From Methylorubrum extorquens (GTDB lineage: Bacteria > Pseudomonadota > Alphaproteobacteria > Rhizobiales > Beijerinckiaceae), in the NCBI RefSeq assembly GCF_024169925.1, contig NZ_JALJXF010000001.1:2672001-2736000 (forward strand): a stretch of DNA of 64,000 nucleotides, in the 5' to 3' direction. A program made the position numbers and the translations under genes. Under the pieces are notes generated by a model. That model was given only the letters and a program-made list of their open reading frames with translations, was not told the DNA's origin and searched no databases. Numbering within the stretch: the first letter of the stretch is position 1; every line of letters starts with the position of its first letter. This document shows positions 49,513-58,817 of the stretch, piece after piece.

Positions 49513-50567
49513 GCCGAAGCCTCCTCCATCCGCGGGTCGTGTCCCGGATCGAGCTCGGCCTCGCCGTCGTCGCCATACCCTAAGAGGTGCAGCGGCTTGG
49601 CTCGGATGCCGAGCGTGCCGCACCAATGCACCAGCGCATCCTCCTGGCCATGCGTCACCCAGACCTCCTCGGCCCCCGTGTCGAGGATCGTCCGGCAGAG
49701 GTCCGGCCAGTCGGAATGGTCGGAGATGACGAGCGGCAGCTCGACGCCCTTCTGTCGGGCGCGGGCGCGCACCCGCATCCAGCCCGAGGCGAAGGCGGTG
49801 ACCGGATCGGGGAACTTGCGCGACCACACATCCTGGATCGAGGAGGGCGGGCAGAGCACGATGGCGCCGTGCAGGGTCTTCCGGTCGGCGGCGGCCACCT
49901 TCGGCGTCTCGCCGAGCGGTACGCCCTCCCGCTTGTAGAGTTCGGTCAGTTTCTCCATCGCCCCGTGCAGGTGGATCGGCCGGTCCCAGCCCTCTTCGCG
50001 CAGCAGCGCCATCACCCGCTGCGCCTTGCCCAGCGCGTAGGCGCCGACGATGTGGGCGCGCTCGGGAAACAGCGTCACCGAGTCGATCAGCTTGCGCACC
50101 TCGCCCCGCGTATCGGGATGGCGGAAGACCGGCAGGCCGAAGGTGGCCTCGGTGATGAACACGTCGCAGGGCACCACTTCGAACGGCAGGCAAGTCGGAT
50201 CGGGGGCGCGCTTATAGTCGCCGGAGACGACGATGCGTTTGCCCTCGCGCTCGATGGCGATCTGCGCCGAGCCGAGCACATGCCCGGCGGGGGCGAAGAA
50301 CACGGTGACATCGCCGATCCGCATGCGGTCGCCGAGCCGCGCCTCCTGGCGGGCGGTACAAAAGTCCTCGCCGTAGCGCACGGCCATGATCCGCAGGGTC
50401 TCGGGCGTGGCCAGCACCGTGCCGTGGCCGGCGCGGGCGTGGTCGGCATGGCCGTGGGTGATCAGCGCCCGCTCGACGGGATGCGTCGGATCGACGTGAA
50501 AGCGCCCGAGCGGACAGTAGAGGCCCTCGCGGGTCAGGGTGAGGAGATCGGAGGCGCGCTGCGACAT
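49509..50567 (-). CDS. Ligase-associated DNA exonuclease (metallo-beta-lactamase/beta-CASP-like)
   Basis: A 352-residue nuclease of the metallo-beta-lactamase fold. The metal motif is LITHGHADHARAGHG (about residue 38), with AGHVLGSAQIAIEREGKRIVVSGDYKRAPD next and FITEATFGLPVF after. The C-terminal part ends with WPDLCRTILDTGAEEVWVTHG. It belongs to the group of ligase-linked exonucleases that sit with ATP-dependent ligase genes; here the two overlap by 4 bases. The ligase-associated helicase and phosphoesterase genes of that system are not next to it. It is divergent from the TPR-methyltransferase gene with only 45 bases between starts. Confidence 0.92.
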   Translation of the reverse strand: MSQRASDLLTLTREGLYCPLGRFHVDPTHPVERALITHGHADHARAGHGTVLATPETLRIMAVRYGEDFCTARQEARLGDRMRIGDVTVFFAPAGHVLGSAQIAIEREGKRIVVSGDYKRAPDPTCLPFEVVPCDVFITEATFGLPVFRHPDTRGEVRKLIDSVTLFPERAHIVGAYALGKAQRVMALLREEGWDRPIHLHGAMEKLTELYKREGVPLGETPKVAAADRKTLHGAIVLCPPSSIQDVWSRKFPDPVTAFASGWMRVRARARQKGVELPLVISDHSDWPDLCRTILDTGAEEVWVTHGQEDALVHWCGTLGIRAKPLHLLGYGDDGEAELDPGHDPRMEEASA

Positions 50568-50612
50568 CGTCCGGGATATAGGGCGGAGGTTTCTCACCGC
50601 CGCAAACGCACG

Positions 50613-51608
50613 ATGTCCCGACAGCGCTCCTCCGGTGATCTCCTCGCCGACCGCCGCTACGCCTATGCCGAGGCCTGTCTCATCGAGGACGACCCCGCCG
50701 GGGCGGCGGAGATGGCGGAGCAGGCGCTGGAACGCGCTCCCGGCTACGCACCCGCATGGTTTCTGCTCGGTCGCGCCCGCGAGACCGTGTTCGGGCAGAG
50801 CCGCGACGCGACCGACCGGCGGGCGGCGCTCGCGGCCTTCGGGCGGGCGCTCGAGCTCGATCCGGAGGATGCGCTCGGAAGCCGCCTGCATCTCGCCGCG
50901 CTGGGCGGGGGCGACGCGCTCGCGGCGATCTCGCCGGCCTATGTCCGCGCCCTGTTCGACGGCTACGCCCCGCGCTTCGAACGGCATCTCGTGGACGAAC
51001 TCGGCTATTGCGGGCCGGCGTTGATGGTCGCGGCTCTCGACGCGCTGGCGCGGCCGGACCCGAGCGGTGCGCCGCAACACTTCCCGAACGGGCTCGATCT
51101 CGGCTGCGGCACCGGTCTGATGGGGCGGGCGCTCGCGGGCCGGGTGGGACGTCTGGCCGGTTGCGACCTCTCCCCCGCCATGCTGGCGCTGGCCGGCCGC
51201 ACCGGGCTCTACGAGCGCCTCGCCGAAGCCGACCTCGTCACATTCCTATCGAGCGAACCGGAGGCCTCCGCCGACCTGATCGTGGCCGCGGACGTCTTCA
51301 TCTATCTGGCGGATTTGACGTCGGCCCTGTCCGGGATGGCCCGCGTGCTGCGGCCCGGCGGGCTGGCCGCCTTCACCGTTCAATCGCCGCAACCGGAGGA
51401 AACGGGCGTCGCGCTCGGTGCCGACGGGCGCTACGCCCATGCCGACACCTACCTGCGAGAGGCGGCCGAGCAGGCTCATCTGGCCATTGCCGAGATGCGC
51501 CCGGCGGCCATTCGGCGCCAAAGGAAGGCGGACGTGCCGGGGCGCATCTTAATCCTACACAAACACTTGATCCCAGGCGGTGCAATGGACGCAACCGGAC
51601 AGCCGTAA
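50613..51608 (+). CDS. TPR-containing SAM-dependent methyltransferase
   Basis: A 331-residue protein. The N-terminal 100 residues form TPR-like helices (EDDPAGAAEMAEQALERAPG, RRAALAAFGRALELDPEDA). A linker YAPRFERHLVDELGY leads to a class I methyltransferase fold: motif I LDLGCGTGLMGRALAG, CDLSPAMLALAG, then LIVAADVFIYLADL and the post-motif VLRPGGLAAFTVQ. The substrate is unknown; the same arrangement occurs in methyltransferases of unclear function in alphaproteobacteria. It is followed at 35 bases by the DUF1275 gene. Confidence 0.88.
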   Translation: MSRQRSSGDLLADRRYAYAEACLIEDDPAGAAEMAEQALERAPGYAPAWFLLGRARETVFGQSRDATDRRAALAAFGRALELDPEDALGSRLHLAALGGGDALAAISPAYVRALFDGYAPRFERHLVDELGYCGPALMVAALDALARPDPSGAPQHFPNGLDLGCGTGLMGRALAGRVGRLAGCDLSPAMLALAGRTGLYERLAEADLVTFLSSEPEASADLIVAADVFIYLADLTSALSGMARVLRPGGLAAFTVQSPQPEETGVALGADGRYAHADTYLREAAEQAHLAIAEMRPAAIRRQRKADVPGRILILHKHLIPGGAMDATGQP

Positions 51609-51643
51609 TACCGTTGTGCTGCGCAGCAACATTAGAGGAACCG

Positions 51644-52402
51644 ATGGCTGACGAGTCGAACAAGGCCTTTCCGGCAAGTCCCGTGACACGTGTACCCATC
51701 GCACTCATGCTCGCAGGCACCGCGGGGGCCGCCGACTCGATCGGCTTCCTCGAATTCTCCCAGCTCTTCATGTCGTTCATGAGCGGCAACACCACGCGGT
51801 TCGGCGTGGCCGTCGCCGGCTTCGACTGGGACGGCACCACCCGGTTCGCCAGCGTGATCGCGCTGTTCTGCTTCGGCGCCTGCATCGGCACGCTGATCGC
51901 GGCCTGGTCCGGCCGGTTCCGGCTCTCGGTCCTGCTCATCATCCAGGCGGTGCTGTTCGCCATCGGCCTGTTCGTCCCGTTCGGCACCACGGCGTTCCCG
52001 CTCCACGCCTACCCGATCGTGCTGGCGCTCGGCATCCAGAACGCGACGCTCCAGGATGAGGCGGGCCGTAGCCTCGCCATCACCTACGTCACGGGAACGG
52101 TGGTGCGCTTCGGTGCGGGCATCGCCAACCTGATCCTGCACAAGCCAAACCCCTCGTTCTGGCTGCAGGCGCCGCTCTGGGGCGCGCTCAGCACGGGCGC
52201 CGTGATCGGCGGCTTCCTGCACGGCTGGTACGGTGAGCGGGCCTTCCTGTTCCCGGCCAGCCTCGCGGCGCTGCTGGCTGTGGTCTCGCTGGTGCTGACG
52301 GTCCTGCTCAAGGACACGCCCTACGTTTCCGGCGTGGCGGCTCCGCAGCCCGACGCGCATCCGGAGGCGAAGCCGACGGCGACCGTTCCCGCCGCGAGCT
52401 GA
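51644..52402 (+). CDS. DUF1275 (YoaK-like) membrane protein
   Basis: A 252-residue protein with about six spans. The N-terminal span ALMLAGTAGAADSIGFLEF leads to the conserved FMSFMSGNTTRFGVAVAG, and the middle carries GIQNATLQ and the TYVTGTVVRFG motif, diagnostic for DUF1275. A hydrophilic C-terminal tail (AAPQPDAHPEAKPTATVPA) is cytosolic. AGAGGA before the ATG supports the start. The function is unknown; transport has been suggested for the family. Confidence 0.88.
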   Translation: MADESNKAFPASPVTRVPIALMLAGTAGAADSIGFLEFSQLFMSFMSGNTTRFGVAVAGFDWDGTTRFASVIALFCFGACIGTLIAAWSGRFRLSVLLIIQAVLFAIGLFVPFGTTAFPLHAYPIVLALGIQNATLQDEAGRSLAITYVTGTVVRFGAGIANLILHKPNPSFWLQAPLWGALSTGAVIGGFLHGWYGERAFLFPASLAALLAVVSLVLTVLLKDTPYVSGVAAPQPDAHPEAKPTATVPAAS

Positions 52403-52415
52403 TACGCGGCGACCG

Positions 52416-52838
52416 TCAATCGTCCCCAGGGCCGCCGCGCAGCCGCTTGACGCTGCTGCGGCGGCTTTTTTCGTCGAGGCGCCGCTTCTTCGAGGCCAGC
52501 GTCGGCCGAGTGGCGCGGCGCGGCGTCGGCGGCACCGCCGCTTCCGCCACCAGCGCCGCGAGCCGTTCGCGGGCATCGGCCCGGTTGCGCTCCTGCGTGC
52601 GGAAGCGCTGGGCGTTGATGACGAGCACCCCCTCTCCCGTCAGGCGCCGGCCGGCGAGCCGCATCAGCCGCACCGCCACGGCATCGGGCAGGCTGCGGGA
52701 ACGGCGCACATCGAAGCGGAGCTGCACCGCGGTGGACAGCTTGTTGACGTTCTGCCCGCCCGGACCCGAGGCGCGCACGAACGTCTCCTCGAGTTCGGCC
52801 TCGTCGATCTCGATCAGCGGCGTGCACTGGAGCGCCAC
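52416..52838 (-). CDS. arfB: Alternative ribosome-rescue factor ArfB (YaeJ-type peptidyl-tRNA hydrolase)
   Basis: A 140-residue protein with the release-factor GGQ motif in VRASGPGGQNVNKLSTAVQL (about residue 27). This is followed by the family's LRFDV and AQRFRTQERNRADARERL, and a basic C-terminal tail (KKRRLDEKSRRSSVKRLRGG) that in ArfB inserts into the empty mRNA channel of stalled ribosomes. No stop-codon recognition domain is present, as expected. GTG start at 52838, with AAGGAAGGGA upstream. It is 34 bases downstream of bolA on the same strand. Confidence 0.92.
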   Translation of the reverse strand: MALQCTPLIEIDEAELEETFVRASGPGGQNVNKLSTAVQLRFDVRRSRSLPDAVAVRLMRLAGRRLTGEGVLVINAQRFRTQERNRADARERLAALVAEAAVPPTPRRATRPTLASKKRRLDEKSRRSSVKRLRGGPGDD

Positions 52839-52872
52839 GGCGGCTTCCCTTCCTTGATCGGGCCGTTCGGCC

Positions 52873-53151
52873 TCAACCGGCCTCGCCCGGCGTCCGGGCC
52901 CGCACCGCAAGCGCGTGCAGCCCGCGCTTGAAGGCCTCGTCGAGAAGGCCGTTGACGATCCGGTGGCGTTCGACCCGGCTTTTTCCCTCGAAGGCCGCCG
53001 AGACGACATCGAGCCGGAAATGGGTCTCACCCTCCGGCCGGGCGCCGGAATGGCCGGCATGGAGGTGCGACTCGTCGGTCACATTGAGCGCCGTCGGTGC
53101 CAACTCGGCCTCCAGGCGCCCGGCGATCCAGTCCTTCAGGGTCCCGGTCAT
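52873..53151 (-). CDS. bolA: BolA family protein
   Basis: A 92-residue protein. The pattern VTDESHLHAGHSGARPEGETHF, with the helix KSRVERHRIVNGLLDEAF and the C-terminal GLHALAVRARTP, is the BolA fold; the His-containing loop can bind a [2Fe-2S] cluster shared with a glutaredoxin. Known roles are in iron homeostasis and stress morphology. ATG at 53151 is chosen; an extension adds 36 residues of poor character. It is divergent from the J-domain gene and upstream of arfB. Confidence 0.92.
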   Translation of the reverse strand: MTGTLKDWIAGRLEAELAPTALNVTDESHLHAGHSGARPEGETHFRLDVVSAAFEGKSRVERHRIVNGLLDEAFKRGLHALAVRARTPGEAG

Positions 53152-53318
53152 GGTGTCCTCGCTGCGAACGGTAGCGCTTGGGCCGTGCTTCGGCCCTGTG
53201 TCGGAGGCGTTTGCCCGGCGCGGTCCCGGCACAAAAGCGTCAACCCCGGATCGATGCATGCGGCATCAGGCCCGACGGCCTTTTCGTCGGCGCGTCCGCC
53301 CCTCATAATCGGCCCGTC

Positions 53319-54026
53319 ATGGATCTCAACTCGCCGCTGTTCGACCGCATCCGTATCAAGCCGACCTGTGACGATCCCAAGCCGGGAGCGAAGACGGGGG
53401 CGAAGGCCGGCGCGCGCGCGAAGGCCGGTGCGGCCACGGCCGAGGCGGGCTGCGAGGCGGAGGGCTGCACCCATCCCGGCCTCTACCGCGCGCCCAAGGG
53501 ACGCAAGCAGGAGGGGCAGTACTGGCGCTTCTGCATCGACCACGTGCGCGCCTACAACGCCTCATACAACTACTTCGACGGCATGAACGATGCCGCGGTC
53601 GAAGCCTACCAGAAGGATGCGATCATCGGCCATCGGCCGACATGGTCGATGGGTATGAACGCGGCCGCCGCCACGGCCGAGGGTAAGGCCAAAGGGGCAA
53701 AGGGCGGCCAGCCCGAGGCCGAGCGGGATTGGGCCTATGCCGATCCGCTGGGCATCCTGCGGGCGAACGGGGTCGGCGGCGGGGCGGCGGGCCGGCGTCA
53801 GGCCGAGCCGGAGCCGCAGCGTCCGCGCCACTCGGCGGCGGTGCGCAAGGCGCTCGACGTGATGGGGCTCGACGAGAACGCCGACACCGCGGCGATCAAG
53901 GCGCAGTACAAGACACTGGTGAAGCGCTTCCACCCCGATGCCAACGGCGGCGACCGCTCCTTCGAGGAGCGCTTGCGCGACATCATCCGCGCCCACGACA
54001 TCCTGCGCGGCGCCGGGCTATGCTGA
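53319..54026 (+). CDS. J-domain protein, C-terminal DnaJ type
   Basis: A 235-residue protein. The N-terminal part has a low-complexity Ala/Gly/Lys segment (about 24-45) and a Cys/His module with CEAEGCTHPGLYRAPKG and RFCIDHVRAYN, possibly a zinc site. The last 65 residues are a J domain with the HPD tripeptide in LVKRFHPDANGGDRSFEERL. It is therefore a partner for a DnaK-type chaperone. In alphaproteobacteria this gene is often found between bolA and cobS, as here, which hints at a link to CobS/CobT assembly (inference). Confidence 0.88.
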   Translation: MDLNSPLFDRIRIKPTCDDPKPGAKTGAKAGARAKAGAATAEAGCEAEGCTHPGLYRAPKGRKQEGQYWRFCIDHVRAYNASYNYFDGMNDAAVEAYQKDAIIGHRPTWSMGMNAAAATAEGKAKGAKGGQPEAERDWAYADPLGILRANGVGGGAAGRRQAEPEPQRPRHSAAVRKALDVMGLDENADTAAIKAQYKTLVKRFHPDANGGDRSFEERLRDIIRAHDILRGAGLC

Positions 54027-54369
54027 CCCGCGCTGCCCTCCCTTGCCGTCACTGAGCCGGGTGCAAAGCCGGCGATCCGAACGGGCAATGCACCGAATGC
54101 CGGTCCGTCCGGCGGCGGGTGGGGCAGCAAATGTCCGCGCGCGCCCTATATTTCCCGGATACCGCTTCCTCGTGAAGCCGGCTTCCCCGGATGAACCCTT
54201 CTCCTCGCCGAGCCTTCTTTCTGGCTGAGCCCCCTTGGCGATGCCGAGGGGCGGCGATTAAGGAAGACATCCACCCGCTTGCCCGCGGGCCGACCGGCAG
54301 GTGAGTGACGATTGAAAGCGTGGTCGTGTGGGCGTCTTGCCCGTCCCGGCCGCCCCGATGAGGTTCCGT
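54027..54369. other. Gap between J-domain gene and cobS
   Basis: About 340 bases with no gene. A TATATT hexamer (54147-54152) could be a -10 element and GAAGCCGGCTTC (54174-54185) is a perfect 12-bp palindrome. No cobalamin riboswitch (no B12 box) was seen. Confidence 0.45.
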
Positions 54370-55353
54370 ATGCTGTCTGACGAAACGCCCGCCTCCCTGC
54401 CCGACCGCCAGGTTTCCGTCCGCGAGGTGTTCGGCATCGACCTCGACCTGAAGGTGCCGGCCTATTCCGAGCCCGAGGAGCACGTGCCGGATCTCGATCC
54501 GGACTATATCTTCGACCGGGAGACGACGCTGTCGATCCTGGCGGGCTTTGCCCGGAACCGTCGCGTGATGGTCACCGGCTATCACGGCACCGGCAAGTCC
54601 ACGCATATCGAGCAGGTCGCGGCACGGCTGAACTGGCCCTGCATCCGGATCAACCTCGACAGCCACGTCTCGCGCATCGACCTCGTCGGCAAGGACGCCA
54701 TCGTCCTGAAGGAAGGCAAGCAGGTCACCGCGTTCCAGGACGGGATCCTGCCCTGGGCGCTGCAGAACAACGTCGCGCTCGTCTTCGACGAGTACGATGC
54801 CGGCCGCCCCGACGTGATGTTCGTGATCCAGCGCGTGCTGGAACTTTCCGGCCGCCTGACCCTGCTCGACCAGAAGCGCGTCATCCGCCCGCATCCGGGC
54901 TTCCGCCTGTTCGCCACCGCCAACACGGTCGGCCTCGGTGACACGTCCGGCCTCTATCATGGCACGCAGCAGATCAACCAGGGCCAGATGGACCGCTGGT
55001 CGATCGTCACCACGTTGAACTACCTGCCGCACGACCGCGAGGTCGACATCGTTCTCTCGAAGTCGCCGCATTACCAGAACGAGGGTGGGCGCGACACGGT
55101 GAGCCGGATGGTGCGCGTGGCCGACCTCACCCGCAACGCGTTCATGAACGGCGACCTCTCGACCGTGATGAGCCCGCGCACGGTCATCACCTGGGCCGAG
55201 AACGCCGACATCTTCCGCGATATCGGCTTCGCCTTCCGGGTGACGTTCCTCAACAAGTGCGACGAGCTGGAGCGGCCGCTCGTGGCCGAATTCTACCAGC
55301 GCGCCTTCGGCAAGGAGCTGCCCGAGAGCGCGCTCAACGTCGCCTTGAGCTGA
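54370..55353 (+). CDS. cobS: Cobaltochelatase subunit CobS (AAA+ ATPase)
   Basis: A 327-residue AAA+ ATPase that with CobT forms the chaperone-like part of the aerobic, ATP-dependent cobaltochelatase, which with CobN inserts cobalt into hydrogenobyrinic acid diamide. Walker A is GYHGTGKST (about residue 72), Walker B is [11 protein letters not shown], and sensor segments are [14 protein letters not shown] and the Arg-finger region [23 protein letters not shown] at 54370 is preferred: GAGG lies 7 bases upstream and the N-terminus then matches known CobS; ATG 54358 or GTG 54328 are options. cobT follows after 120 bases with a GC hairpin between. Confidence 0.95.
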   Translation: MLSDETPASLPDRQVSVREVFGIDLDLKVPAYSEPEEHVPDLDPDYIFDRETTLSILAGFARNRRVMVTGYHGTGKSTHIEQVAARLNWPCIRINLDSHVSRIDLVGKDAIVLKEGKQVTAFQDGILPWALQNNVALVFDEYDAGRPDVMFVIQRVLELSGRLTLLDQKRVIRPHPGFRLFATANTVGLGDTSGLYHGTQQINQGQMDRWSIVTTLNYLPHDREVDIVLSKSPHYQNEGGRDTVSRMVRVADLTRNAFMNGDLSTVMSPRTVITWAENADIFRDIGFAFRVTFLNKCDELERPLVAEFYQRAFGKELPESALNVALS

Positions 55354-55364
55354 CCTGACGGTGG

Positions 55365-55398
55365 CGTCCCCGCCCGCGCTCGGCGTGCGGCGGGGACG
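55365..55398 (+). promoter_or_regulatory. Hairpin between cobS and cobT
   Basis: CGTCCCCGCC and GGCGGGGACG are perfect 10-bp arms separated by 14 bases. No T-tract follows, so attenuation or mRNA processing is more likely than full termination. Confidence 0.5.
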
Positions 55399-55473
55399 GC
55401 GCCTCTCTCCCCGTGACCGGGGGCGATCCCCCGGCCGGGCCTCCGAACTCGATCCGGTGGCGTCCGCGAAGAT

Positions 55474-57381
55474 ATGGCCCTGACCAACCGCCCCAAGACC
55501 GGCGACCGCAAGGAGCCCGGCGCCGAGCCGCTGAAGCGCTCGGTGGCCGGCTGCCTGCGCGCCATCGCCAAGCGGCCCGACATCGAGGTCACCTATGCCA
55601 GCGATCGGCCGGCGCTGATCGGCGACAAGGCGCGCCTGCCGGAGCCGACCCGGCGGATCACGTCCGAGGACGCGGCGATCCTGCGCGGCCACTCCGATTC
55701 GATGGCGCTACGCCTCGGCTGCCACGACACGAGCGTCCACCGCCGCCTCGCCCCCGACAACGCCGCGGCGCGTGCGGTCTACGATGCAGTCGAGCAGGCG
55801 CGCGTCGAGGCGATCGGTTCGCGCCGCCTGGACGGCGTGGCCGCCAACATCACCGCAATGCTGGAGGACCGCTACCACCGCGGCGGCAAGTACGAGAACA
55901 TCACCGACCGCGCCGACGCACCGATGGAGGATGCCGTGGCGCTGATGGTGCGCGAGCGCCTCACCGGGCAGAAGCCGCCGCCGGCTGCGGCCCGGATCGT
56001 CGAGCTGTGGCGCGAGCATATCGAGGCCCGCGCCGGCAAGAACCTCGACGGATTGCTCGGCTCGCTTGAGAACCAGCGCAGCTTTGCCCGCTCGGTGCGC
56101 GATCTCCTCTCCTCCCTCGATATGGCCGACGAGACGCCCCTCGATCAGGACGACGAGAGCGACGAGGACGAGAACCAAGCCCAGGACGACGAGCAGCAGC
56201 CGAGCGAGGGCGAGGCGGAGGAGCAGAGCCAGGGCGACCGCGCCGAGATCGAAGTGACCGACGAGGCCACCGACGAACTCGACGAGGGCGCCACCGAATC
56301 CGCCGACGCCCCCTCCGGCGAGCTGCCGGAGGAGGCCGAGGATGCGGAGTCCGAGGAGGCCTCCGAATCCTGGCGGCCGCCGAGCCAGCGCGGCAACGAG
56401 CGGACCGGCCCGGACTACAAGGTCTACAACCCGCGCTTCGACGAGACCGTCGAGGCCGAGGATCTGTGCGACGCCGAGGAACTCGCGCGCCTGCGCAGCT
56501 ATCTCGACAAGCAGCTCGCCCACCTTCAGGGCGTCGTCGGCCGCCTCGCCAACCGTCTCCAGCGCCGCCTGCTGGCGCAGCAGAGCCGTGCCTGGGACTT
56601 CGACCTCGAAGAGGGCCAGCTCGATCCGGCCCGGCTCGTGCGCGTCGTCACCGACCCGTTCCAGCCGCTCTCCTTCAAGCAGGAGAAGGATACCGACTTC
56701 CGCGACACCGTGGTCACGCTGCTGCTCGACAATTCCGGCTCGATGCGCGGGCGCCCGATCACCGTGGCCGCGACCTGCGCCGACATTCTGGCCCGCACGC
56801 TGGAGCGCTGCGGCGTGAAGGTCGAGATTCTCGGCTTCACCACCCGCGCCTGGAAGGGCGGCCAGTCCCGCGAGGCGTGGCTCGCCGGCGGCAAGCCACC
56901 CGCCCCCGGCCGCCTCAACGACCTGCGCCACATCATCTACAAGAGCGCCGACGCCCCCTGGCGCCGTGCGCGGAAAAACCTCGGGCTGATGATGCGCGAG
57001 GGGCTCCTGAAGGAGAACATCGACGGCGAGGCGCTGGATTGGGCCCACAAGCGCCTGCTGGCGCGGCCGGAGCAGCGCCGCATTCTGATGGTGATCTCCG
57101 ACGGGGCGCCGGTCGATGACTCGACGCTGTCGGTCAACCCCGGCAACTATCTCGAACGCCACCTGCGCTACATGATCGAGGAGATCGAGACCCGCTCGCC
57201 GGTCGAACTGCTCGCCATCGGCATCGGCCACGACGTGACGCGCTACTACCGCCGCGCCGTGACGATCATCGACGCCGAGGAACTCGGCGGCGCGATGACG
57301 GAAAAGCTCGCCGAGCTGTTCGAGGAGAACACCGGCGCGTCACGCGGCGGCGGGATGAAACGGGTGGCCGGGCGGCGCTGA
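55474..57381 (+). CDS. cobT: Cobaltochelatase subunit CobT
   Basis: A 635-residue subunit. The N-terminal alpha-helical part (about 1-215) leads to a strongly acidic Asp/Glu/Gln-rich linker (about 218-310). Then comes the C-terminal von Willebrand A-like domain with the metal-ion site [13 protein letters not shown] (DxSxS) and [15 protein letters not shown]. The MIDAS and the acidic linker are typical of CobT and of the ChlD subunit of magnesium chelatase; the length fits CobT. It works with CobS and CobN; cobN is not in the window. A hairpin follows the stop. Confidence 0.95.
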   Translation: MALTNRPKTGDRKEPGAEPLKRSVAGCLRAIAKRPDIEVTYASDRPALIGDKARLPEPTRRITSEDAAILRGHSDSMALRLGCHDTSVHRRLAPDNAAARAVYDAVEQARVEAIGSRRLDGVAANITAMLEDRYHRGGKYENITDRADAPMEDAVALMVRERLTGQKPPPAAARIVELWREHIEARAGKNLDGLLGSLENQRSFARSVRDLLSSLDMADETPLDQDDESDEDENQAQDDEQQPSEGEAEEQSQGDRAEIEVTDEATDELDEGATESADAPSGELPEEAEDAESEEASESWRPPSQRGNERTGPDYKVYNPRFDETVEAEDLCDAEELARLRSYLDKQLAHLQGVVGRLANRLQRRLLAQQSRAWDFDLEEGQLDPARLVRVVTDPFQPLSFKQEKDTDFRDTVVTLLLDNSGSMRGRPITVAATCADILARTLERCGVKVEILGFTTRAWKGGQSREAWLAGGKPPAPGRLNDLRHIIYKSADAPWRRARKNLGLMMREGLLKENIDGEALDWAHKRLLARPEQRRILMVISDGAPVDDSTLSVNPGNYLERHLRYMIEEIETRSPVELLAIGIGHDVTRYYRRAVTIIDAEELGGAMTEKLAELFEENTGASRGGGMKRVAGRR

Positions 57382-57436
57382 ACGGGCGGTTCCGAAGGGC
57401 GCTGCTCGCCTGTCGGAGCCGACCCGTCCGTCTTTG
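57382..57436 (+). terminator. Probable terminator after cobT
   Basis: ACGGGCGGTTCCGA pairs with TCGGAGCCGACCCGT (57413-57427) with one bulge and a G-T pair, followed by CCGTCTTTG. The T-tract is weak. Confidence 0.55.
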
Positions 57437-57490
57437 TCCTAGGGGCTGTCAATCAGGGTCCAGCGCCCGCGGCGGCCGGAATGAGAAGCG

Positions 57491-57703
57491 TCAGCGGGAG
57501 CCGTCCGGACAGCCGCTCCGCCGCATCTCGGGTTTCAGGATCATCCGTCCTTCGAAGCCGTCGTAGCCGCCGCTGTAGGAGAAGCGGCTCAGCGCGATCT
57601 TGCTTCTCCGTTCCGAGGTGAGGTCGCCATCCGGCCGCGTCTTGCTGACGTCTCCGACGCGGTGGCGCGCCTTCCCGGATGAGGTGCTGTACGGCTTGCG
57701 CAT
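57491..57703 (-). CDS. Possible small protein (70 aa), unrecognised
   Basis: A minus-strand frame in the gap between cobT and the solute-binding protein gene, starting MRKPYSTSSGKARHRVGD and containing RPDGDLTSERRSKIALSRFS, then GGYDGFEGRMILKPEMR. The frame stays open further upstream with an ENCESRPVQGPNG segment. The composition (Ser/Arg/Gly, few hydrophobic residues) differs from the shadow frames nearby, so it may be the remnant or 3' part of a small secreted protein whose start was lost. No clear ribosome site. Low certainty. Confidence 0.25.
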   Translation of the reverse strand: MRKPYSTSSGKARHRVGDVSKTRPDGDLTSERRSKIALSRFSYSGGYDGFEGRMILKPEMRRSGCPDGSR

Positions 57704-57798
57704 TCTCGATGTTCCATTCGGGCCTTGTACGGGCCGGGATTCGCAGTTCTCCGTGAGGGTCTTCGCCCTTCCCGACAGGTAGGGCGATCCGCGGCGGG

Positions 57799-58728
57799 TC
57801 AGAACGGACTGACCGGAAAAAATCGCAGATACAGCTCGGCGTACTTCCCGTCGTCCCACACCCGCTGCAACGCGTCGTCGAGGGCGCGGGCCAGTGCCGC
57901 GTCCTCGGTGCGGGTGACGAAGCCGATGCCCTCGCCGAAATAGCGGTTCTCGAGGTAGTCGCCGCCGGACGTGGCGCAGCAGCCTTCCGCCTCCTGGCCG
58001 TTCAGCCAGAGCGCGAGGCTCAGGCCGTCGGCGAACAGATACTCGACCTCGCCGCGCTTGAGCGCGCTCTGGGCCGCCGAGAGATCGGTGAAGGTCTTTC
58101 GCGTGGCGTTGGGGAAGAAGGCCTTGAGAAAGGCTTCGTGGGCGCTGCCCTCGACGATTCCGATGCTCCGCCCGGCGAGTGCGGTCGCCGAGGGGGCGGG
58201 CAGGCTGCGGTCCTTGCGGGCGATGAAGCGGGCGGGCCAGCGGAAGTAGGGCCGCGTCGCCAGGAAGCGCGCGCGCAGGGCCGGCGTCAGGGGAATGGCG
58301 GCGGCCACCACGTCGCCCTGCTTGTCCGCCAGCGCATCGAGCAGCGTGTCGAAGCGGCGCGCCTGCACCGTGCACATCACCGTCAGCCGCTCGCAGACCG
58401 CGCGGGCGAGTTCCACGGCAAAGCCGGTCGGCGTCCCGTCGGGCCCTGCGAAATGCAGCGGCGGAAACTCGTCGTCGGTCATGAATCGCACCGCCCGCCC
58501 GGTCTGGGGCGCCTCGACCCGCTCGCCGCGGGCTCGGGGATTCCAAAAATTCGGAATGACCACGGAGGGAGGCTCGCCGACGGGGGGAGCAGGCTGTTGT
58601 GCCTGTGCAACGCCTGCGAGTAGGCTCAGCAGAACACCCGCGATCGCGGCGGGCAAGGCCCGCCACCGTCTTGACGCAGGGGTTGAGGCGGCGGAGCGAT
58701 ACACGTCCGTGGAAAGGTCGAAGCCCAT
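57799..58728 (-). CDS. Orphan solute-binding protein, family 3
   Basis: A 309-residue periplasmic protein with a signal peptide (LPAAIAGVLLSLLAGVAQAQ). The fold segments are RAVRFMTDDEFPPLHFAGPD, GFAVELARAVCERLTVMCTV, DALADKQGDVVAAAIPLTPA, AGRSIGIVEGSAHEAFLKAF and KRGEVEYLFADGLSLALWLN, the amino-acid-binding SBP_bac_3 pattern. Several Cys are present. GGGAAAGGT just before the ATG at 58728 supports the start. No ABC permease or ATPase gene is adjacent, so the partner is unknown; a sensor or quinoprotein-linked role as in MxaJ-like proteins is only a possibility. Confidence 0.88.
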   Translation of the reverse strand: MGFDLSTDVYRSAASTPASRRWRALPAAIAGVLLSLLAGVAQAQQPAPPVGEPPSVVIPNFWNPRARGERVEAPQTGRAVRFMTDDEFPPLHFAGPDGTPTGFAVELARAVCERLTVMCTVQARRFDTLLDALADKQGDVVAAAIPLTPALRARFLATRPYFRWPARFIARKDRSLPAPSATALAGRSIGIVEGSAHEAFLKAFFPNATRKTFTDLSAAQSALKRGEVEYLFADGLSLALWLNGQEAEGCCATSGGDYLENRYFGEGIGFVTRTEDAALARALDDALQRVWDDGKYAELYLRFFPVSPF

Positions 58729-58817
58729 ACCTTTCCCTAGCACGGCGTGGGGCTGCGGGGAGCCGCCCCCTGTTCGACCTTGCCGATGGAAGTCACGCCC
58801 AAGCGCCCGCTGTCCCC

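Noticed and set aside
54027..54369. Cobalamin riboswitch before cobS
   Set aside because: I looked for the B12-box and the conserved hairpin core and did not find them on the plus strand.
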